A stretch of DNA of 64,000 nt from Streptomyces sp. TS71-3 (GCF_018327685.1 NZ_BNEL01000001.1:1-64000); one strand, 5' to 3'; positions 25,507 through 35,550 are shown, numbered from the stretch's first letter. Notes: generated from the sequence alone by a model not told the origin. Translations and numbers: made by a program.

Positions 25507-25587
25507 GTGACACTGGGCGCCGCGGTGCCCTGCGCGCTCCTCGCGTACGCGGTCATCGAACTGCCCTTCCAGGCGGTCTCCGCCTGA
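25507..25587 (+). CDS. 26-residue hydrophobic peptide, possible small membrane protein
   Basis: GTG start with AAGGAG eight bases upstream encodes a peptide that is nearly all one hydrophobic helix (LGAAVPCALLAYAVIELPF). It lies at the 3' end of the LeuCD operon. Translation is plausible from the ribosome binding site, but nothing else supports it. Confidence 0.4.
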   Translation: MTLGAAVPCALLAYAVIELPFQAVSA

Positions 25588-25619
25588 CCTGACACCTCAT
25601 CGTGCGGGTTCACGCCGCC

Positions 25620-25654
25620 AGGGGCGCGGGAGATACTCCCATCCCCGCGCCCCT
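25620..25654. terminator. Bidirectional stem-loop between convergent genes
   Basis: AGGGGCGCGGG (25620-25630) pairs perfectly with CCCGCGCCCCT (25644-25654) around a 13-base loop, between the LeuCD operon and the convergent GH55-like gene. Confidence 0.75.
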
Positions 25655-25685
25655 GCGTCGTGCACGTGGCCGTGCGGACGGCCGT

Positions 25686-25813
25686 CGGACGGATACGACG
25701 CGCCTCAGGAGGGATACGACGCGTCGGCCAGGACGGATACGAGGCGCGCGTCAGGACGGTACGACGCGCCTCAGGACGGATACGAGGCGCGCGTCAGGAC
25801 GGATACGACGTCA
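25686..25813. repeat. About 22-bp tandem repeat overlapping the 3' end of the GH55-like gene
   Basis: Six units of GGACGGATACGACGCGCCTCA-like sequence (alternating variants). The innermost unit encodes the last residues (SYPS) and stop of the minus-strand gene, and the outer ones lie beyond the stop and repeat the same TATCCGTCCTGA. Confidence 0.85.
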
Positions 25814-27689
25814 GCATCGCCAGATTGCACTCCGCGTCCGACGGACCGCCCGTGGTGTTGACGACGTGGGCGATCGTGCCCTGGCCGCCGCCCAGCGAGA
25901 ACGTGATCATGCTGTGCAGCCGGACGCCCGGCGTGCGCGGCACGGCGAAGGCGCGGTCGGCGACGATGGTCGCGTCCTCGGCGAAGATGCAGTAACTGCC
26001 CAGGCCCCACGCCTCGTGCCTGCGGACGTGGTCGGCGACCTGGTAGGCGGGGAAGCCGCGGTGCGCGCCGTCCATCCAGGCGGCCTGGTTCGGCGGGTCG
26101 TACGGCATCTCGTTCTGGAAGAAGTACGTCCGGCCGCCCTCGCCGTTCCACTGCACCTGCGCCTTCTGGTGGTGCTCCACGAACAGGCCGTAGACGGTGA
26201 CGTCGTCGCCGTTCACCACCAGCCCCTCCTCGGAGGTGTTGGTGGTCCAGCCCACGCCGGTGCCGTGGTCGGCGCGCCACAGCCAGGTGTTGTCGATGAT
26301 GACGTCCGAACTGTTCACGACCACGGACTGCTTGGCCTTGCCGACGCCCGCCCCGCCGATCCGCACGAACACGTCGTGCAGGGAGGTCGGGTCGGACGTG
26401 TGGCGCCCCCGGGCGCCGTCGGGGCCGACCCGCACCAGCGCGTCGGAGACCTGCTCGCCCGCGTCCACGAGCAGTCCGGCGACCGTGACCCCGTCGACGT
26501 CCGCGATGTCGAGGGCACTCGCGCCGCCCCCCGGCACGAGCGTGGCGAGGCCGAGGCCGAGCACGACGGTGCCGGCGCGCGTCACCGTCAGCGCCTTGTC
26601 GAGGTGGTACACGCCGGGCGTGAGCAGCAGGTGCTTGCCCTGTGCCAGCGCGGAGTTCAGCTCGTCGGCGGTGGTGCCCTCCTTCGCGATGTGGAAGTCG
26701 GCGATGGGCAGCGACTTGCCCTCCGGTCTGCGCCCCTCCCAGCTCGTGCCATGGCTGTCGGTGCGCACGGCGGGCACGAAAACGCGGTACGCGCCGTCGC
26801 CGTCCACGTACAGGAACGGCTTCTCGCGGACCACCGGCGTGCGCGGTACCGAGGTGTACGTCGGCGCGGGGAAGGTGGTGGCGGGGGCGTTGTCGACGCC
26901 GACGAAGACCATGTTCCAGTTGGAGCCGAGCCACTGCCCCACCATGGAGTTGCGGGTCACCCACTGCTGCTGGGTGCCCGAGTTCACCTGGCCGGTTATC
27001 TTGCAGTCCGCGATGAAGCCGCCGCTGGACCAGCCGCCGTCGTCGAGCTGGATGTTGCCCAGCAGGTAGATGCGGCGGAAGAAGGTCGCCTGGGAGACCG
27101 CCCAGCGGGCGGTGCCGCTGCGGGGCACCAGGTTGATGTTCTCCACGCCGCGCCAGAAGTTGGTCAGCGCGCCGTGGCCGTGCGCGTCGGCGTCGGCGTG
27201 CACGGCGTTGTTGATGGTCGCCGCGGCCGGCTGGATCCCGAGGCCCGACACCTGCGTGTAGTAGCCGACGTTGATGTCGACGTCGTAGCCGCCCGGCTTG
27301 AACAGCAGCGCGTACCGGCCGGATCCGAACTGCGCGCCGGCCTGCTGCGCGTACACCTGGTCCGCGATGGACTGGATGGTCTTGACGGGCGTCGAGGAGT
27401 CGAAGACGTAGACGTTGGGGCCGAAGTCCGGTTCCCCGGCGGGGTGCTGGGCGGGCGGCGGCGCGTCGGCCGCGGCCTTGCCCGCGGCCTTGGCGGGCGC
27501 GGCCTCGCGGGGCGCGGCGGACGCGGGGGAGCCGGCGGCGAGCCCGCCGCCGGCGGCGACCGAGGTGCCTGCGGCCACCGCGCCGGCGGAGGCGAGGAAT
27601 CCGCGCCGGCCGAGGGCGGCGCGGCCCGGAGCGGGGTCCGGGTCCTCCGGCGTGGAGCGCGGGGTGTTCCCGGGGGAAGCAGGAGCCAT
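25794..27689 (-). CDS. Secreted GH55-like beta-helix protein (Tat signal)
   Basis: 631 residues. A twin-arginine signal (GRRGFLASAGAVAAG, Arg28-Arg29, cleavage probably near residue 58) is followed by an Ala/Pro linker and a right-handed beta-helix protein. The sequence FGPNVYVFDSSTPVKTIQSI, LLFKPGGYDVDINVGYYTQ and RTPVVREKPFLYVDGDG resembles Streptomyces family 55 exo-beta-1,3-glucanases; relatives are often mislabelled adenylyl cyclase. Activity on beta-1,3-glucan is inferred, as I cannot confirm catalytic residues. I chose the ATG at 27689, which has AAGGGA upstream; the frame runs to 27749. Exported folded through Tat. Confidence 0.8.
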   Translation of the reverse strand: MAPASPGNTPRSTPEDPDPAPGRAALGRRGFLASAGAVAAGTSVAAGGGLAAGSPASAAPREAAPAKAAGKAAADAPPPAQHPAGEPDFGPNVYVFDSSTPVKTIQSIADQVYAQQAGAQFGSGRYALLFKPGGYDVDINVGYYTQVSGLGIQPAAATINNAVHADADAHGHGALTNFWRGVENINLVPRSGTARWAVSQATFFRRIYLLGNIQLDDGGWSSGGFIADCKITGQVNSGTQQQWVTRNSMVGQWLGSNWNMVFVGVDNAPATTFPAPTYTSVPRTPVVREKPFLYVDGDGAYRVFVPAVRTDSHGTSWEGRRPEGKSLPIADFHIAKEGTTADELNSALAQGKHLLLTPGVYHLDKALTVTRAGTVVLGLGLATLVPGGGASALDIADVDGVTVAGLLVDAGEQVSDALVRVGPDGARGRHTSDPTSLHDVFVRIGGAGVGKAKQSVVVNSSDVIIDNTWLWRADHGTGVGWTTNTSEEGLVVNGDDVTVYGLFVEHHQKAQVQWNGEGGRTYFFQNEMPYDPPNQAAWMDGAHRGFPAYQVADHVRRHEAWGLGSYCIFAEDATIVADRAFAVPRTPGVRLHSMITFSLGGGQGTIAHVVNTTGGPSDAECNLAMLTSYPS

Positions 27690-28237
27690 GAGACGTCCCT
27701 TCGAGGAGGCCGGCGCCGTGGGACCGCACAGCACCCCGGCCGGGGCCACGGGCGCCGACGTGACTCCACGCCTTTATTCAAGGGGTGAGGTAAGCCTGAC
27801 GGGATCTAACTCGTGGGGCGTCTGGGGCGTCAAGGGGGCGGGACGTCCGCGGTTTCCTCGCGGGGCGGGGCCGCTGCGCGGTGCGGGGGCCGGGTGCGGC
27901 AGGGGTGCCCCTGGGGTTGGTGGCGATCTGACGTCCCCCACTGCCTGAAGGGCGTGGGAGGTACCCCCAGTCGTGGCTGGTCGCGCAGTTCCCCGCGCCC
28001 CTCGAAGGACGGGGCTGCGCCCCGATGGCTCCGCGTCCCGCTGACGCCGCGCCCCGGAAGGGGCGCGGGGAACTGCGCGACCGGCCCACGACTCACCGTT
28101 GGTCCGGAGATGACCGATCCACCCCCGTGGGCCGGGAACGGGACCGCAGGTCCCGCCTGAGCCGGCCGCTCCCGGCCGCTCCCGGCCGCCCGCGGTGGAG
28201 CGTGAAGAAATGACGCGACACCGCCCGCACCCCCGCC
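27690..28237. other. Intergenic region carrying a REP pair
   Basis: Apart from the inverted REP pair listed separately, it holds only short repeats (GGGCGTGGGAGGTACCCCC) and the presumed promoter area of the GH55-like gene (AT-richer stretch near 27770-27810). No gene seen. Confidence 0.5.
27973..28089. repeat. Inverted pair of REP-like elements
   Basis: GCGCAGTTCCCCGCGCCCCT (27983-28002) faces its reverse complement (28059-28078). The match continues outward, so arms of about 30 bp can pair with two or so mismatches around a 56-base centre. Confidence 0.88.
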
Positions 28238-28243
28238 TACGAT
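28238..28243 (+). promoter_or_regulatory. -10 box (TACGAT) of a leaderless gene
   Basis: TACGAT ends six bases before the ATG of the Eis-like gene, so transcription likely starts at the first codon. Confidence 0.5.
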
Positions 28244-28249
28244 GATCCC

Positions 28250-29551
28250 ATGCGCGCCGACCCGGACATACGTACCATCGCCGAATCCGACCTCGTGGAC
28301 TGGATGCGGGCCCTGAACACCGGGTTCCTGCGTCCGCCGACGCCCACGCCGGCCGCCGTGGCGGATCGCGCCGGGTCGATCGCCTACGCCCGCGCCCGCG
28401 GCGCCTTCGACGCCGGCCGTTGCGTGGCGACGTTCCGCTCGTTCCCGCAGCGGCTCACGGCCGTGGGCGGGGCCTCCGTGCAGGCGGACGCGATATCGAG
28501 CGTCACCGTCTCGCCCACGCACCGCCGCCGGGGCCTGCTGAGCCGGATGATGGCCGCCGACCTGGCCGAGGCGCGCGAGCGCGGCGACGTCGTCGCCAGC
28601 CTCATCGCGGCCGAGTACCCGATCTACGGCCGCTTCGGCTTCGGCCCGGCCGCGGGCGTGGCGGACTGGGAGGTCGACGTGCCCCGTGCGGGCCTCGACC
28701 CGCGCTGGTCGGGCCCGGCGGACGGCGGCCGGATCGACCTCGTCGACGGCGCGGAGGTGCGCAAGGTGGGCCCGGAGCTGCACGAGCGGTTCCTGGCCCG
28801 GCAGCACGGCGCCGTGGACCGCGACGAGCACTGGTGGCAGCGCGCCACCGGGCAGCTGGGCCCGGCCATGGACCCGACCTGGACGGAGCCGTTCCAGGCG
28901 CTCTACCGTGCGCCCGACGGCACCGTGGAGGGCCTGCTCGCCTACCGCTCCGACGACGTGTGGAACGACGCCAAGCTCTCCATGGACACCGCGACGGTCG
29001 AGGACCTGATAGCGGTGAGTCCGGCGGCCGAGCGCGCGCTGTGGCACTTCCTCTGCTCGGTCGACTGGATCACCAGGGTCCGCACCGGCCACCGCGCCAT
29101 GGACGACCTGCTGCCCCAGTTCCTGCCCAACCCGCGTGCGGCACGCCCGGTGACCAGGGCGGACTGGCTGTGGGTACGCATCCTGGACACGGTCCGCGCC
29201 CTGGAGAGCCGCACGTACGCGGTGCCGGGCAGCCTGGTACTGGAGGTCGTGGACCGGCCGATCGAGCCGGTCGAGCCCGGCGGCACCGGTGCCGGCACCG
29301 GGTCGGGCGGCCCGGCCGCGGGCCGCTACCTGCTGGACGCCACCCCGGACGGCGCGAGCTGCACCCGCACCACCCGCTCGCCGGACGTCACCCTGGGCGC
29401 CGGGGAGCTGGCCTCGCTCTGGCTGGGCGAGGAGTCGGCCACCCGCCTCGCGGCCCTGGGCCGCCTCACCGAGCACACCCCCTCGGCCACCGCCACCGCC
29501 GAAACGCTCTTCCGGACGGCCCGGGGGCCTTGGTGCCCGGACACGTTCTGA
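28250..29551 (+). CDS. Eis-like GNAT N-acetyltransferase
   Basis: 433 residues: two GNAT domains (acetyl-CoA loop [17 protein letters not shown], about 83-99) and a C-terminal sterol-carrier-like domain, the Eis layout. The Tyr in [13 protein letters not shown] matches the catalytic Tyr of Eis, and the protein ends in Phe433, as in Eis proteins whose C-terminal carboxylate takes part in catalysis. Eis enzymes acetylate amines such as aminoglycosides or lysines; the substrate here is unknown. It appears to be leaderless and monocistronic. Confidence 0.88.
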   Translation: MRADPDIRTIAESDLVDWMRALNTGFLRPPTPTPAAVADRAGSIAYARARGAFDAGRCVATFRSFPQRLTAVGGASVQADAISSVTVSPTHRRRGLLSRMMAADLAEARERGDVVASLIAAEYPIYGRFGFGPAAGVADWEVDVPRAGLDPRWSGPADGGRIDLVDGAEVRKVGPELHERFLARQHGAVDRDEHWWQRATGQLGPAMDPTWTEPFQALYRAPDGTVEGLLAYRSDDVWNDAKLSMDTATVEDLIAVSPAAERALWHFLCSVDWITRVRTGHRAMDDLLPQFLPNPRAARPVTRADWLWVRILDTVRALESRTYAVPGSLVLEVVDRPIEPVEPGGTGAGTGSGGPAAGRYLLDATPDGASCTRTTRSPDVTLGAGELASLWLGEESATRLAALGRLTEHTPSATATAETLFRTARGPWCPDTF

Positions 29552-29644
29552 GGGGCGCGGGGTGACGGCGGGGCGCGCGCGTGCGTGCCCCGGTGAGCCA
29601 CGAGGGCCCCGGCGAGCCAAGAGAACCGAGGTTGAAGAACGAGC

Positions 29645-29821
29645 TCAGTGCGCCAGCAACATCAGCACGATCACGACGGCCACCCAGACGAGCATGGTGT
29701 TCCTGGCTCGTATGCCGATGGACAGCAGCAGCGCGATGATCCCCATCGGGCCGTACCGCCACTGGATGAGTTGCTCGAATCCGACGCTGAGCGCGGTCAG
29801 GGTAATGGTGAAAAACGGCAT
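29645..29821 (-). CDS. 58-residue small membrane protein
   Basis: Two hydrophobic segments (about residues 3-16 and 25-57, ending VWVAVVIVLMLLAH) with a short basic loop (QWRYGP). GGGGAGG lies eight bases before the ATG. No family recognised; DNA GC is slightly lower than in neighbours. Missing from standard ORF lists because of its size. Confidence 0.65.
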   Translation of the reverse strand: MPFFTITLTALSVGFEQLIQWRYGPMGIIALLLSIGIRARNTMLVWVAVVIVLMLLAH

Positions 29822-30269
29822 GATGAACCTCCCCGTTGTGCTCCGTGGCTGTGCGCCCCTGATCCGCGGCCACCGTGCGGCACTGAACGGCGGCCCCCCG
29901 GCCGCCGCGCGAACCCCGCGCGAGCGACCCTGGCCGGCCCCGTCGTCATCCCCTGACGGGTCCGGCCCTTTCTCTCGAGCGCCTTCGGCGCTCGGCCCTT
30001 CGGTCTCGGCGCTCGGACCAGCCGGTCCGGCCGGAATGCCCGGTTCTGGGCTCCGGTCTCAGCGACACGGCGTCGGCACGTAGATCGCCGGCGCGAGCGC
30101 TCCGGCGGAACTCCCCGCTGGCATGCGGGCCTTGAGGCCGGTCCGGAGCAGTACGAGACCCGCTGTGTCCGCAGACCCTATGGCTACGTCAGCAGCTGCC
30201 CCCGGCGACGACACTGTTCAGCAGAGCCCCGAGGGATCGGAGGGCGAGGGGAGAATCCCCCCGTATCAA
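29822..30269. other. Intergenic region with hairpins, no gene
   Basis: Contains GC-rich hairpins (for example GAGCGCCTTCGGCGCTC near 29977-29993) and no convincing reading frame. The GntR control region follows. Confidence 0.5.
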
Positions 30270-30325
30270 AGTTGGTCACCAAGCAGGTTGTAGTTGTGCC
30301 CAGTTGGTCGAAACTGAAACCAACT
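30270..30325 (+). promoter_or_regulatory. AGTTGGT operator sites upstream of gntR
   Basis: AGTTGGT (30302-30308) and ACCAACT (30319-30325) form a perfect inverted repeat 10 bases apart, and another AGTTGGT lies at 30270-30276. The area is AT-rich compared with its surroundings and directly precedes the GntR gene, so it is probably the regulator's own operator. Confidence 0.6.
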
Positions 30326-30370
30326 TACAATTAACTACCTCAAGGTGGTCCTGGGTTGTACGGTTTGGTC

Positions 30371-31240
30371 GTGATCCAAGACGATGGTGGGGCAGACCGT
30401 CACAGACGGGCCTCCGAGGTCATCGCGGACCGGCTGCGCGAGCGGATCAGGAGTGGAGACCTCAAAGTTGGCGACCGGCTTCCCACGCAGGCGCAACTGG
30501 CCGCGGAGTTCGGCGTGGAGCGGGGCGTCGTACGGCAGGCGCTCAGAAGCCTCCAGGACGCCGAACTGCTGGTGGACGTCGGCAGGGGCAGCCCGCCGCG
30601 GGTGGCCGAGCCGGCGCCCGATACGGCACAGCCGCAGAAGGCGATGGTCGCCCTGGCGCCCCGGCTCAACGCCGCGTTCGCCGCGCCCGATGTCCGGATA
30701 GACGCCGTCTGCCTGACCGCGGAGACGCTGATGCTGGCCGTGGCCGACCCGGTTCGACTGATCCACCTGGGCGAGATCCGACCCGAGTCGCTGACGGTCC
30801 GCATCCTGCTGCCTAGCCGCCGTATCTCGCTCGCCTTCCCCGCCCCCATCGAGATGGGGACCACGGACGAGCGCGTGCACCTGCGCTGGCTCGGCCAGCG
30901 CAACGCCCAGGGAAAGGTGCTCCGGCACAACCTCCAGTCGCTGCACACCTCGCACGGCATCGACGTGGACATCGCCTTCCGCGCCCTGCCGTTCACCCCG
31001 CCGATCAAGCTGTACCTGCTGGGCGGCGAGGAGGCGCTCTTCGCGTACTACACGGTGACCAAGCGCGCCGAGGAGTCCGACGAGGGCCGGCTCGACATGT
31101 ACGACGCGCTAGGACGCCAGTCGCTGCTGTTCTCCTTCCGGAAACGGGCCGGAGGCCGGGAGGCGGCGTTCGTGACGGAGTCGCAGAACTGGTTCGACGC
31201 GCTCTGGGAAACCATCGCCACGGACCTGACACTCTCCTAG
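30371..31240 (+). CDS. GntR-family regulator
   Basis: 289 residues from GTG 30371 (ATG 30356 is in frame). The N-terminal winged helix (about 12-75) is IADRLRERIRSGDLKVGDRLPTQ then LAAEFGVERGVVRQALRSL. The C-terminal 200 residues form a ligand-type domain that I do not recognise from standard GntR subfamilies. It is typically paired in Streptomyces with a HAD phosphatase, whose remnant follows. A second, broken copy of the same type lies 1 kb downstream. Confidence 0.83.
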   Translation: MIQDDGGADRHRRASEVIADRLRERIRSGDLKVGDRLPTQAQLAAEFGVERGVVRQALRSLQDAELLVDVGRGSPPRVAEPAPDTAQPQKAMVALAPRLNAAFAAPDVRIDAVCLTAETLMLAVADPVRLIHLGEIRPESLTVRILLPSRRISLAFPAPIEMGTTDERVHLRWLGQRNAQGKVLRHNLQSLHTSHGIDVDIAFRALPFTPPIKLYLLGGEEALFAYYTVTKRAEESDEGRLDMYDALGRQSLLFSFRKRAGGREAAFVTESQNWFDALWETIATDLTLS

Positions 31241-31249
31241 TGACTTCTG

Positions 31250-31837
31250 ATGCGGAACGGATCGAACAGACACCGCGGTAGCGATCTCGTCGGCGAGCTG
31301 GAGGAGCGCCTGACACAGGCGGAACTCGCTGCGGTGGACTCCGCCTGGCCCACGGAGTACGCCGATCCGTTGATCCACACCTGGCGATCGGCCGGCGCCC
31401 GGCTCGCCATGGCCACCAACAACTCACCACGCATAGCCCACGCCTACCTGAGCGGCCGGGACCTAGGTCGTGTCCGGCACATCTACGGCCGCACCGAAGA
31501 CCTGCAACGCCTCAAGCCCGACCCGTACTGCCTGCTCCGCGCCCTGAACGCCACCGGCACCCGGCCCGGCGCCGCACTCATGATCGGCGACAACCCCTCG
31601 GACCTCGCCGCCGCCCGGCAGGCGGGTGTGGCCTTCCTCGGTTACGCGGCCAACGACCGCAAGGCGAAGCTGCTGCGCGAGGCGGGCGCGGAGGCCGTGG
31701 TGACCTCGCTGTGGGAGGTACTCGTGCTGGTGCGCGAAGGGGCGGAGCCGTCGGGGCCACCGCTCTCAGGGCCACCGCTCTCGGGGCCGTCCGTCGCACC
31801 CGGGATGTGGAAGTTGGACGTCACCACTAGGGTTTGA
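31250..31837 (+). pseudogene. N-terminally truncated HAD-family hydrolase
   Basis: The frame encodes HAD motif II (AMATNNSP), motif III Lys (LKPDPYC) and motif IV (MIGDNPSDLAAARQAG), but the nucleophile motif DxDx(T/V) and the first cap helices are missing. The sequence upstream is already the GntR gene. Full-length relatives are about 220-240 residues. The protein could be expressed but should lack catalysis. The truncation fits the decay seen in the next gene. Confidence 0.7.
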
Positions 31838-31939
31838 CCCCCTAGATGGCGAGTGCCCGACCTTTAGGAGTGGTTCGCGGCCGCACATCCTGCTCCGGGA
31901 GCCGCGGGCCCGGGAGTCGGCCTGATTGGCGAGCCGTCC

Positions 31940-32847
31940 GTGCTCGTCTGGACACCCGATGAACGCTTTCCCGAACGCCCAGACTTTCCCCGGTCGCTCG
32001 TGGCCGAGGTCCTGAACGCAGAGCGCACTGCGCCGCCTGAGCGGGTCTTCAGGGGCACCACTCACCGGAACACCGTGGTGGACGTGCCGGGCATGGGCCG
32101 GCTGGTCGTGATGCGGCGCAGAATCCCGGGCGCGATGGTGCGAAAGGTCCTGAACGAACTTCGCAACGAGGGCTTCGCCGAGACGGCACAGGGCAGCGGC
32201 ACACGGGTGGTGAAGGCACCGACGGTCCACTCAAGCCCGGCGGCGGGCCGCAGTCGTGGCAGTGCTTCTCTCCTCTCCGTCTTCGCTGCGGCATTCAAAC
32301 GGCCGACGGTGTCCCTTGACGTCTTCACGCTAACGTCGGAGTCCCTCGCCACACACATGCGCGTGCAGTGCGACGCCATCGTGGCCGGAGAAATCCAGGT
32401 GGAGGAGATCAAGGTCCGACTGCTGCTGCCGTCGGAGGGCCAAGAACTGCCCTACCCGGTTTCCCAGCATGACCCGAACGACACGCGGGTGCCAGAACGT
32501 ACAAAACGAATTACCCGCCGGAGCACTTTCGCTCTGCGTGGCATGCTGGCCCACTTGTCGGATGAGGGCTCGTCCCCCAGGTCGTCTTCGAAGTCCGCGA
32601 GCACCGCCTGACGCCGCACGCCAAGCTGTACCTACTGAACGATACCGAGGCGCTGCACGCGCCGTACGAGGTACTGACCCGGCCCATGTTGCTCGACGAC
32701 GGCGTGACCGTGGATGCCATCGATGTGCTGGGCATGAATTCCGCCCTCATGAAGTACGTGAAGGACAGTGACCCCGATTCTCTGGAGTCGCGGTTCGTGA
32801 CGAGCCATCAGGATTGGTTCGAGTCGGTCTGGAACAAGATCGCGGTA
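31940..32847 (+). pseudogene. Frameshifted GntR-like regulator remnant
   Basis: Residues like GAMVRKVLNELRNEGFAETA (HTH) and VEEIKVRLLLPSEGQ (ligand domain), similar to the intact GntR gene upstream, read in the frame to about 32550. The matching C-terminal part (HAKLYLLNDTEALHAPYEVL, then SHQDWFESVWNKIAV) continues in another frame, so at least one frameshift separates them. The first 60 residues do not look like GntR. GC is lower than average. Probably a dead duplicate. Confidence 0.65.
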
Positions 32848-32924
32848 CCGTCGACGAGGTTCCAGGGCCTCACCCCCCCCGACCGCCTGACTCTGTCCGA
32901 TGCCCAGGCATCCCACCACGTGCA

Positions 32925-33944
32925 TCAATTGGTCGGGAATTGGTCGCCTCGCACCCCCAACCGCCCCAACCGCTCCGGGTCAGCGATGATGATGAGTTCC
33001 GTGATCCGGCCGCCCCGCACGGTGAAGCCCATGACGGAGACCGGGTGGCCGCCCGGTGTGGCGAGGAGGCCGGGGGTGCCGGCCACCAGGACCGGGTGGA
33101 CGTCGGCGGCCAGCCGGCGGAACGTGAACGCCTGGCGGGCCACGTTCCGGGCGCCGCGGATGAGTTGCGACGCGCCGCCGGGGCCGGCGTCGGCCCGTAG
33201 CTCCACGTCCGGGTCGAGGAGCGCGAGGAGCGCGTCGAAGTCGCCGCTGCGGGAGGCCGCGAGGAACGCGTCGACGATGCTCCGCTGGCGTCCCGGGTCC
33301 GACTCCGGCTCGGGGCCCGCCGCCTGGATGCGGCGGCGGGCCCGGCTCGCGAGTTGGCGGGTGGCGGCCGGGCTGCGGTCGACGATCGCGGCGATGGCGT
33401 CGAACGGCACGGCGAACAGGTCGTGCAGCACGTAGGCGAGGCGTTCCGCGGGGCCCAGGGTGTCCAGGACCACCAGGAGGGCGAGGCCCACGGCCTCGGT
33501 GCGCACCGCCGCGCCCTCCGGGTCGCCCGGCCCCGCGTCCAGCGGCTCGATCACCGGGTCCGGCACCCGGACGTCGAGCGGTTCCTCCCGGCGCGAGAGG
33601 CGGGTGCGGAGCATGTCCAGGCAGATCCTGCCGACCACCGTGGTCAGCCACCCCGGCAGGTTCGCGATGCCCTCCGCGCCGGTGCGGCTGAGCCGGAACC
33701 ACGCCTCCTGGACGGCGTCCTCGGCTTCGCTCAGCGATCCGAGCATCCGGTACGCGACGGCCCGCAGATGGGGCCGGCTCTCCTCGAAACGCGCCGCCAG
33801 GTCGTCGTCCTGCGCCGCCAGGTCGTCGTCCTGCGCCGCCAGGTCGTCGTCCTGCGTTGCCGGGTCTTCGTCCTGCACCGCCAGGTCGTCGCGTGCCGCC
33901 TGGGAACCACCGTCGCCCGTGCCCTTGCCCGTGCCTGTGCCCAT
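32925..33944 (-). CDS. ECF41-type sigma factor with SnoaL-like C-terminal domain
   Basis: 339 residues: sigma2 (about 52-115, AYRMLGSLSEAEDAVQEAWFRL), sigma4 (about 155-215, LAYVLHDLFAVPFDAIAAIV) and a SnoaL-like extension (about 225-335), as in ECF41/SigJ-type factors where the C-terminal domain controls activity in place of an anti-sigma factor. The N-terminus carries three DDDLAAQ repeats encoded by a 21-bp tandem repeat near 33796-33865, and a Gly/Thr stretch. No partner oxidoreductase gene is adjacent, unlike the copy at 53493. Confidence 0.87.
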   Translation of the reverse strand: MGTGTGKGTGDGGSQAARDDLAVQDEDPATQDDDLAAQDDDLAAQDDDLAARFEESRPHLRAVAYRMLGSLSEAEDAVQEAWFRLSRTGAEGIANLPGWLTTVVGRICLDMLRTRLSRREEPLDVRVPDPVIEPLDAGPGDPEGAAVRTEAVGLALLVVLDTLGPAERLAYVLHDLFAVPFDAIAAIVDRSPAATRQLASRARRRIQAAGPEPESDPGRQRSIVDAFLAASRSGDFDALLALLDPDVELRADAGPGGASQLIRGARNVARQAFTFRRLAADVHPVLVAGTPGLLATPGGHPVSVMGFTVRGGRITELIIIADPERLGRLGVRGDQFPTN

Positions 33945-34026
33945 GCGGGCATTCTGCCGCTCCGGTGCCGGTCCGGTGCCGCCCCGGTCCTGGTCTGGCG
34001 CCGTTCCCGGCCCGTTCCGGTGCCGG

Positions 34027-35550
34027 TCAGGTGTCCCTCCGCGCGGGGGAGGCGGCCACGGCCGGCCGTTCCGCGGATCCCGCCGTGACCGGCCCCGCCG
34101 TCCCCGCCCCCACCGACCCCGTACCGCTCCCGGCGCCCAGCACCCCCCACGTCACCGCCAGTGCCGCCGCCAGCAGTCCCGCCCCGACCGTGAACGCGAG
34201 GTGGTAGCCGCCGGTCAGCGCCTCGGGGCGGGCGCGGCCCGTGGCGAGCAGGTCTTCCGTGCGGGAGGCGGCCAGCGTGGCGAGCACCGCCGAGCCGAGC
34301 GCCATGCCGATCTGCTGCGTGGTGTTGAAGAGGCCCGAGACGAGCCCCGCGTCCCGCTCGCCCGCCCCCGACATGCCGAGCGCGGTCAGCGCCGGGAGCG
34401 CCAGCCCGAACCCGCCGCCCAGCAGCATCAACGGGAAGATGTCGGTGGCGTAGTGCGCGTGCACCGGCACCCGGCCCAGCAGCGCGAGCAGCACCACCAG
34501 CAGCACGAGACCTGCCAGCAGCACCCGGCGCTCCCCGTACCGCGCGGACAGCCGTGCCGACACCGTCAGCGACACCCCGCCGATCACCACCGCCGCGGGC
34601 AGCATCGCGAGCCCGGTGCGCGCGGCGCCGTACCCGAGGACGTTCTGGAGGTAGAGCGCCAGGACCAGCTGGAACGAGAAGAGTGCCGCGACCATGAGCA
34701 CCTGCACCGCGTTGGCGCCGGCGACGTTGCGCGAACGGAGCGTGCGCAGCGGCATCAAGGGGACCGCCGCCGTGGCCTGACGGACGGTGAACAGCACCAG
34801 CAGGACCACCGCCAGCGCCCCTTCGCCGAGCGTGCGCACCGAGGTCCACCCGTACGCCTCGGCCTTGACGACCGCGTGGATCCCCACCATCAGCCCCGCC
34901 GTGACCAGCACGGCACCGGCCACGTCCGCACCGGCGGCGAGGCCGGTGCGCCGGTCCGCGGGGAGCGCCGGCACCGCGAGCGCCAGGATGGCGAGCCCGA
35001 TCGGGAGGTTGATCAGGAAGATCCAGTGCCAGCCGAGCGTGTCGGTGAGGACCCCGCCGAGCACCGAGCCGAGCGAGGCACCCGCCGCTCCGGTGAAGCC
35101 GAAGACGCCGACCGCCCGGCCCCGTTCGCGCGGCTCGGTGAAGAGCGTGACGACGATGCCCAGGCCGACGCCGGTCGACATCGCGCTGCCCGCGCCTTGC
35201 AGGAACCGCGCGGCGACCAGCAGACCCGGTGAGCCCGCCACGGCGGCCAGCACCGAGGCCGCCGTGAACACGGCCGTCCCGGCGAGGAACATCCGCTTGC
35301 GGCCCACCAGGTCGCCGAGCCGGCCGGCCAGCAGCAGGAGGCTGCCGAAGGCGATCAGGTACGCGTCGACCACCCAGCTCAGGCCGGCCGGCGAGAAGCC
35401 CAGGTCGCGCTGGATGGCGGGCATCGCGACGGTGACGATGCTGCCGTCGAGCACCACGGTCAGCGTGCCGGCCGCGACCACGGCCAGCGCGAGGGACCTT
35501 CGGCTCCGGGATGTGTTCGGTGCGACGGGCGTGCCCGGTGAGGTGGACAT
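34027..35550 (-). CDS. DHA2-type (14-TMS) drug-efflux MFS transporter
   Basis: 507 residues of the EmrB/QacA type: motif A LAGRLGDLVGRKRMFL, motif C-like GAAGASLGSVLGG, and about 14 hydrophobic segments. Expels cationic or amphipathic compounds by proton antiport in known members. It lies downstream of a MarR gene in the same direction, which is its likely repressor. The C-terminus is Gly/Ala/Thr-rich. Confidence 0.88.
   Translation of the reverse strand: MSTSPGTPVAPNTSRSRRSLALAVVAAGTLTVVLDGSIVTVAMPAIQRDLGFSPAGLSWVVDAYLIAFGSLLLLAGRLGDLVGRKRMFLAGTAVFTAASVLAAVAGSPGLLVAARFLQGAGSAMSTGVGLGIVVTLFTEPRERGRAVGVFGFTGAAGASLGSVLGGVLTDTLGWHWIFLINLPIGLAILALAVPALPADRRTGLAAGADVAGAVLVTAGLMVGIHAVVKAEAYGWTSVRTLGEGALAVVLLVLFTVRQATAAVPLMPLRTLRSRNVAGANAVQVLMVAALFSFQLVLALYLQNVLGYGAARTGLAMLPAAVVIGGVSLTVSARLSARYGERRVLLAGLVLLVVLLALLGRVPVHAHYATDIFPLMLLGGGFGLALPALTALGMSGAGERDAGLVSGLFNTTQQIGMALGSAVLATLAASRTEDLLATGRARPEALTGGYHLAFTVGAGLLAAALAVTWGVLGAGSGTGSVGAGTAGPVTAGSAERPAVAASPARRDT

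Noticed and set aside
25602..27788. A 728-codon plus-strand frame opposite the GH55-like gene
   Set aside because: It mirrors a strongly coding minus-strand gene with a Tat signal; its own composition (Arg/Val/His-rich) is typical of an antisense shadow in high-GC DNA.
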